Shown: piece by piece, positions 5,586 through 7,988 of the stretch | Layout: each line of letters opens with the position of its first letter | Position numbering within the stretch: the stretch's first letter is position 1 | Assembly (NCBI GenBank): GCA_035552735.1 | Contig: DASZKX010000423.1 | Coordinates: forward strand, 1 to 7,988 | Source of the DNA: VAZQ01 sp035552735 | GTDB taxonomy: Bacteria > Pseudomonadota > Alphaproteobacteria > Rhizobiales > Xanthobacteraceae | Reading direction: 5' to 3' | DNA length: 7,988 nucleotides | The notes under the pieces: generated by a model | The model's database searches: none | The model's input: only the letters and a program-made list of their open reading frames with translations | Told to the model about the DNA's origin: nothing | Made by a program: the position numbers and the translations under genes

Positions 5586-6952
5586 CCGTGCCCCTCCTTG
5601 ACCAGGTCGGAGGGGATCGACTTGCGCTCCTTCAGGAACACCGAAGGCGCGCGCGTCACGATCAGGCCGCGCGGCCGCCAGACCATGATCAGCACCATGA
5701 AGAAGCCGAAGATCAGCATGCGGTATTGGGTCGGATCGAAGGTCTCGCCGAAGATCTGCTTGAGGAAATCGAGCTCGCGCATGATCTCGGTGCCGCCGAT
5801 CATGACGATGGCGGCGATCGCGACGCCCAGCATGCTGCCCATGCCGCCCAGCACCACAATGGCCACGATGGTCGCCGATTCCAGGAAGGTGAAGGATTCG
5901 GGCGAGATGAATCCCTGCCGCGCCGCGAAGAACGATCCGGCGAAGCCCGCGAACATCGCCCCCATCGCAAAGGCGGTGAGCTTGGTGTTGGTGGTGTTGA
6001 TGCCGAGCGACCGGCAGGCAATCTCGTCCTCGCGCAGCGCCTCCCAGGCCCGCCCGACCGGCAGCCGTCGCAGCCGCAGCGTGACGAAGGCGGTGAAGAG
6101 CGCGAGCCCGAGGATGACGTAATACAGGAACAAGGTGCGGTACATCGGCGTGAATTCGAGGCCGAACACCGCCGCGAAGCCATCGTCGTTGGCGTTGAAC
6201 GGAATGCCGAAGAAGGTCGGGCGCGGAATTCCGCTGATGCCGGCATAGCCGTTGGTCACGCCCACCCAGTTGATCAGCACCAGGCGGATGATCTCGCCGA
6301 AGGCGAGCGTCACGATGGCGAGATAGTCGCCGCGCAGCCGCAGCACCGGAAAGCCGAGCAGGATGCCCCAGAACGCGGCCAGGATGCCGGAGAGCGGCAG
6401 CAGCGCGAAGAACCCCACCCCGAAGTGCTTGGCGATCAGCGCGTAGGAATAGGCGCCGACCGCATAGAAGGCCGCGTAGCCGAGGTCGAGCAGGCCGGCG
6501 AGGCCGACCACGATGTTGAGTCCCCAGCCGAGCATCACATAGATCAGTATCTGGATGCCGAAATTGTCGACCCACTTCACCGCGCCGCCGGTTCCGGTGA
6601 TGGTCAGCACGATGACCGGATAGGCGATGACGAAGCCGATCGCGAAGGGGGCGAACCATTTGGCGAGCGCGGTGCGCCACGCAGCGGGCGCCAGCGGGGC
6701 GGGCTTGAGCGCCGCCCGTGCCAACAGCGGCGTGATCAGGAGCGAATAGGCGAGGCGCCCGCCGGCCACGATGGCGACGAAGGTGGCGAGCAGGCTGAAG
6801 CGGGTGTCGAGCACCAGCTGGCGGTCCATGTTCTCGGCCGTCACGAAACCGATCAGCGGCAGGAACAGGCCGAAGGCGAGCAGTGCCGTCCAGCCGGCAT
6901 CGCGTAGCGCGCGGACGAGATCGACGCGCGAAATCTGCGTCGCCGCGCTCAT
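5582..6952 (-). CDS. livM: LivM branched-chain amino acid ABC transporter permease
   Basis: This is a 456-residue inner-membrane permease that pairs with LivH to form the translocation path. The core, from about residue 130, carries LivM landmarks: GLAGLLDLGYAAFYAVGAY (150-168), LRLRGDYLAIVTLAFGEII (204-222), the ATPase-contacting loop GRAWEALREDEIACRSLGI (300-318), LGGMGSMLGV (368-377) and WRPRGL (425-430). About 130 residues precede the core and hold three or so hydrophobic segments (about 22-38, 52-76, 100-118), a long N-terminal extension of the kind also seen in E. coli LivM. The C-terminal tail is basic and soluble. The ATG at 6952 follows the livH stop by one nt, with AAGGTG just before it inside livH. 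Its own stop overlaps livG. Confidence 0.95.
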   Translation of the reverse strand: MSAATQISRVDLVRALRDAGWTALLAFGLFLPLIGFVTAENMDRQLVLDTRFSLLATFVAIVAGGRLAYSLLITPLLARAALKPAPLAPAAWRTALAKWFAPFAIGFVIAYPVIVLTITGTGGAVKWVDNFGIQILIYVMLGWGLNIVVGLAGLLDLGYAAFYAVGAYSYALIAKHFGVGFFALLPLSGILAAFWGILLGFPVLRLRGDYLAIVTLAFGEIIRLVLINWVGVTNGYAGISGIPRPTFFGIPFNANDDGFAAVFGLEFTPMYRTLFLYYVILGLALFTAFVTLRLRRLPVGRAWEALREDEIACRSLGINTTNTKLTAFAMGAMFAGFAGSFFAARQGFISPESFTFLESATIVAIVVLGGMGSMLGVAIAAIVMIGGTEIMRELDFLKQIFGETFDPTQYRMLIFGFFMVLIMVWRPRGLIVTRAPSVFLKERKSIPSDLVKEGHG

Positions 6953-6953
6953 C

Positions 6954-7871
6954 TCACACCTTCTCGACGTCGGGGCGCCCGAACAGGCCCTGCGGCAAGA
7001 AGATCAAGGTGATCACGAGGATGCAGAAGGCCGCCACGTCCTTGTAGTCGATGGAAAAATAGGCCGACCACATGGTTTCGATCAGGCCGATAAGCAAGCC
7101 GCCGACCACGGCGCCCGGGAGCGAGCCGATGCCGCCCAGCACCGCGGCCGTGAAGGCCTTCACGCCCGGCACGAAGCCGTCGGAAAAGCTGACCACGCCG
7201 TAATAGGTCAGGTACATGGTGCCGGCGACACTGGCCAAGGCGGCCGCGATCACGAAGGTGATGGAGATGGTCTGGTTGACGTCGACGCCCAGCAGCGCCG
7301 CCATCTTCTGGTCCTGCTCGCAGGCGCGCTGCGCGCGGCCGAGCGCGGTCCGGCTCACCAGGAACCAGAAGCCGCCGAGCAGCGCGGCAGTCACCAGCCA
7401 GATGGCGATCTGCTTGTAGGAGAGCGTCACGTCGTAGCCGTCGCCGGACATCAGGACGATCACCTGGTTGAACATGGGCGGGATCGACTTGTTGTTCGGA
7501 CCCTGGGCGACCTGCACGAAGTTCGACAGGAAGATCGACATGCCGATGGCCGAGATCAGGGGCGCGAGGCGGAACGAGCCGCGCAGCGGCCGGTAGGCGA
7601 CCCGCTCGATGGTCCAGCTCACGATCGAGGTGAACACCATGGCGACGACCAGCACGATGAACAGCGCGAGCGCGATCGAGGTGACGCCGAGGAAGGTGGT
7701 CAGGATCAGGAAGGTGATGAGCGAGATGAAGGCCGACACCATAAAGACGTCGCCATGCGCGAAGTTCACCATGCCGATGATGCCGTACACCATGGTGTAG
7801 CCGATGGCGATTAGGCCGTAGATCGAGCCGAGCGTGAGACCGTTGATGAGCTGCTGGACGAAAACTTCCAT
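6954..7871 (-). CDS. livH: LivH branched-chain amino acid ABC transporter permease
   Basis: This is a 305-residue inner-membrane permease, of normal length for LivH, and the first gene of the cluster. Landmarks are LINGLTLGSIYGLIAIGYTM at the N-terminus, VYGIIGMVNFAHGD (28-41), YRPLRGS (93-99), SAIGMSIFLSN (107-117), the cytoplasmic ATPase-contacting loop GRAQRACEQDQKMAALLGV (178-196) and GGIGSLPGAVVGG (246-258), ending FLPQGLFGRPDVEKV. About eight hydrophobic segments can be traced. The ATG at 7871 has GGAGGT four to five nt upstream. The gene is followed after one nt by livM. Together with LivM, LivG, LivF and LivK it completes a HAAT-family importer. Whether the substrate is Leu/Ile/Val or another amino acid or amide cannot be read from the permease. 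Confidence 0.95.
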   Translation of the reverse strand: MEVFVQQLINGLTLGSIYGLIAIGYTMVYGIIGMVNFAHGDVFMVSAFISLITFLILTTFLGVTSIALALFIVLVVAMVFTSIVSWTIERVAYRPLRGSFRLAPLISAIGMSIFLSNFVQVAQGPNNKSIPPMFNQVIVLMSGDGYDVTLSYKQIAIWLVTAALLGGFWFLVSRTALGRAQRACEQDQKMAALLGVDVNQTISITFVIAAALASVAGTMYLTYYGVVSFSDGFVPGVKAFTAAVLGGIGSLPGAVVGGLLIGLIETMWSAYFSIDYKDVAAFCILVITLIFLPQGLFGRPDVEKV

Positions 7872-7988
7872 TGAACCTCCGCGCCCCCCGGTGCGGCGTT
7901 GCTATCGATCCGGCACCGTCATCGAAGCCCTAAAGCATTTCAAAAACAAGGGGAATTCGGCCCTTGGCCGGAAAAAGCCCACAGCCGG
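7872..7988 (-). promoter_or_regulatory. leader and likely promoter region of the liv operon
   Basis: These 117 bp precede livH, the first gene of the operon, and hold its ribosome-binding site (GGAGGT, complement of 7876-7881). An AT-richer stretch on the minus strand, CTTGTTTTTGAAATGCTTTAG, whose complement spans about 7931-7951, is the likeliest promoter location, but no canonical -35/-10 pair at 16-18 nt stands out. A small imperfect hairpin, CGGCC-AAG-GGCCG, lies at 7958-7970. No clear Lrp-type or other operator is recognised. Confidence 0.35.
7972..7988 (-). terminator. possible 3' half of a terminator from an upstream gene (cut by window edge)
   Basis: On the minus strand the window opens with CCGGCTGTGGGC followed directly by TTTTT. 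This is the layout of the descending arm and U-tract of an intrinsic terminator, like the livK terminator at 2234-2263. The ascending arm would lie beyond 7988 and cannot be seen. If real, it marks the end of a separate minus-strand transcript and confirms livH as the first operon gene. Confidence 0.25.

Noticed and set aside
4818..6122. Plus-strand open frame (about 434 codons) antisense to livG and livM
   Set aside because: It crosses two well-supported genes and has no domain signature; a GC-bias shadow.
5588..6907. Long plus-strand open frame (about 439 codons) antisense to livM
   Set aside because: The translation is a low-complexity run of Arg, Glu, Asp, His and Gln, the mirror of a hydrophobic permease read on the wrong strand. 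No ribosome-binding site or domain is seen.
6771..7814. Plus-strand open frame (about 347 codons) antisense to livM and livH
   Set aside because: Extreme His/Asp/Glu/Arg composition with no recognisable domain. It is the complement of two membrane permeases.

Overview
The window is GC-rich chromosomal DNA (roughly two thirds G+C by eye). Gene content and codon use suggest an alphaproteobacterium of the Rhizobiales/Rhodospirillales type. The supporting signs are a branched-chain amino acid ABC transporter operon that carries a DUF6867-type small membrane protein, and intergenic palindromes and a GGATTGCTTYGCTTCGC-type repeat remnant of the kind common in those groups. The species cannot be named from the sequence.

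Layout from left to right: (1) 1-90, minus strand: the first 30 codons of a secreted or membrane-anchored protein that runs off the left edge, with a candidate promoter behind it. (2) 187-1194, minus: a P1-family (DmpA/NylC-like, S58) self-cleaving N-terminal-nucleophile hydrolase, whose extreme C-terminus looks encoded by a degenerate intergenic repeat. (3) 1294-2028, plus: a CcdA-type thiol-reducing membrane protein, divergent from the hydrolase across a 99-bp spacer. (4) 2029-2292, no gene: an elaborate nested palindrome (2077-2179) and the intrinsic terminator of the liv operon (2234-2263). (5) 2293-7871, minus: a six-gene transporter cluster, transcribed livH - livM - livG - livF - DUF6867 - livK. 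(6) 7872-7988: the operon leader, with what may be the 3' half of a terminator from a further upstream gene at the right edge.

The liv genes encode a complete HAAT-family importer. LivK is the periplasmic binding protein, LivH and LivM are the two permeases, and LivG and LivF are the two ATPases. Coupling is tight: LivH/LivM are 1 nt apart, LivM/LivG overlap by ATGA, LivG/LivF overlap by GTGA, and LivF/DUF6867 are 17 nt apart. livK is set apart by a 130-bp gap with a terminator-like hairpin just before its ribosome-binding site. That arrangement would suit separate control of the binding protein, which is usually needed in excess.

I found no defence system, CRISPR array, tRNA, rRNA, insertion sequence or obviously new multi-gene system. 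The less ordinary points are the uncharacterised DUF6867 protein inside the transporter operon, a ~45-residue insert in LivG between the Walker A motif and Q-loop, the livK leader hairpin, the REPIN-like palindrome, and the Ser-Thr self-cleavage junction and repeat-derived tail of the hydrolase.
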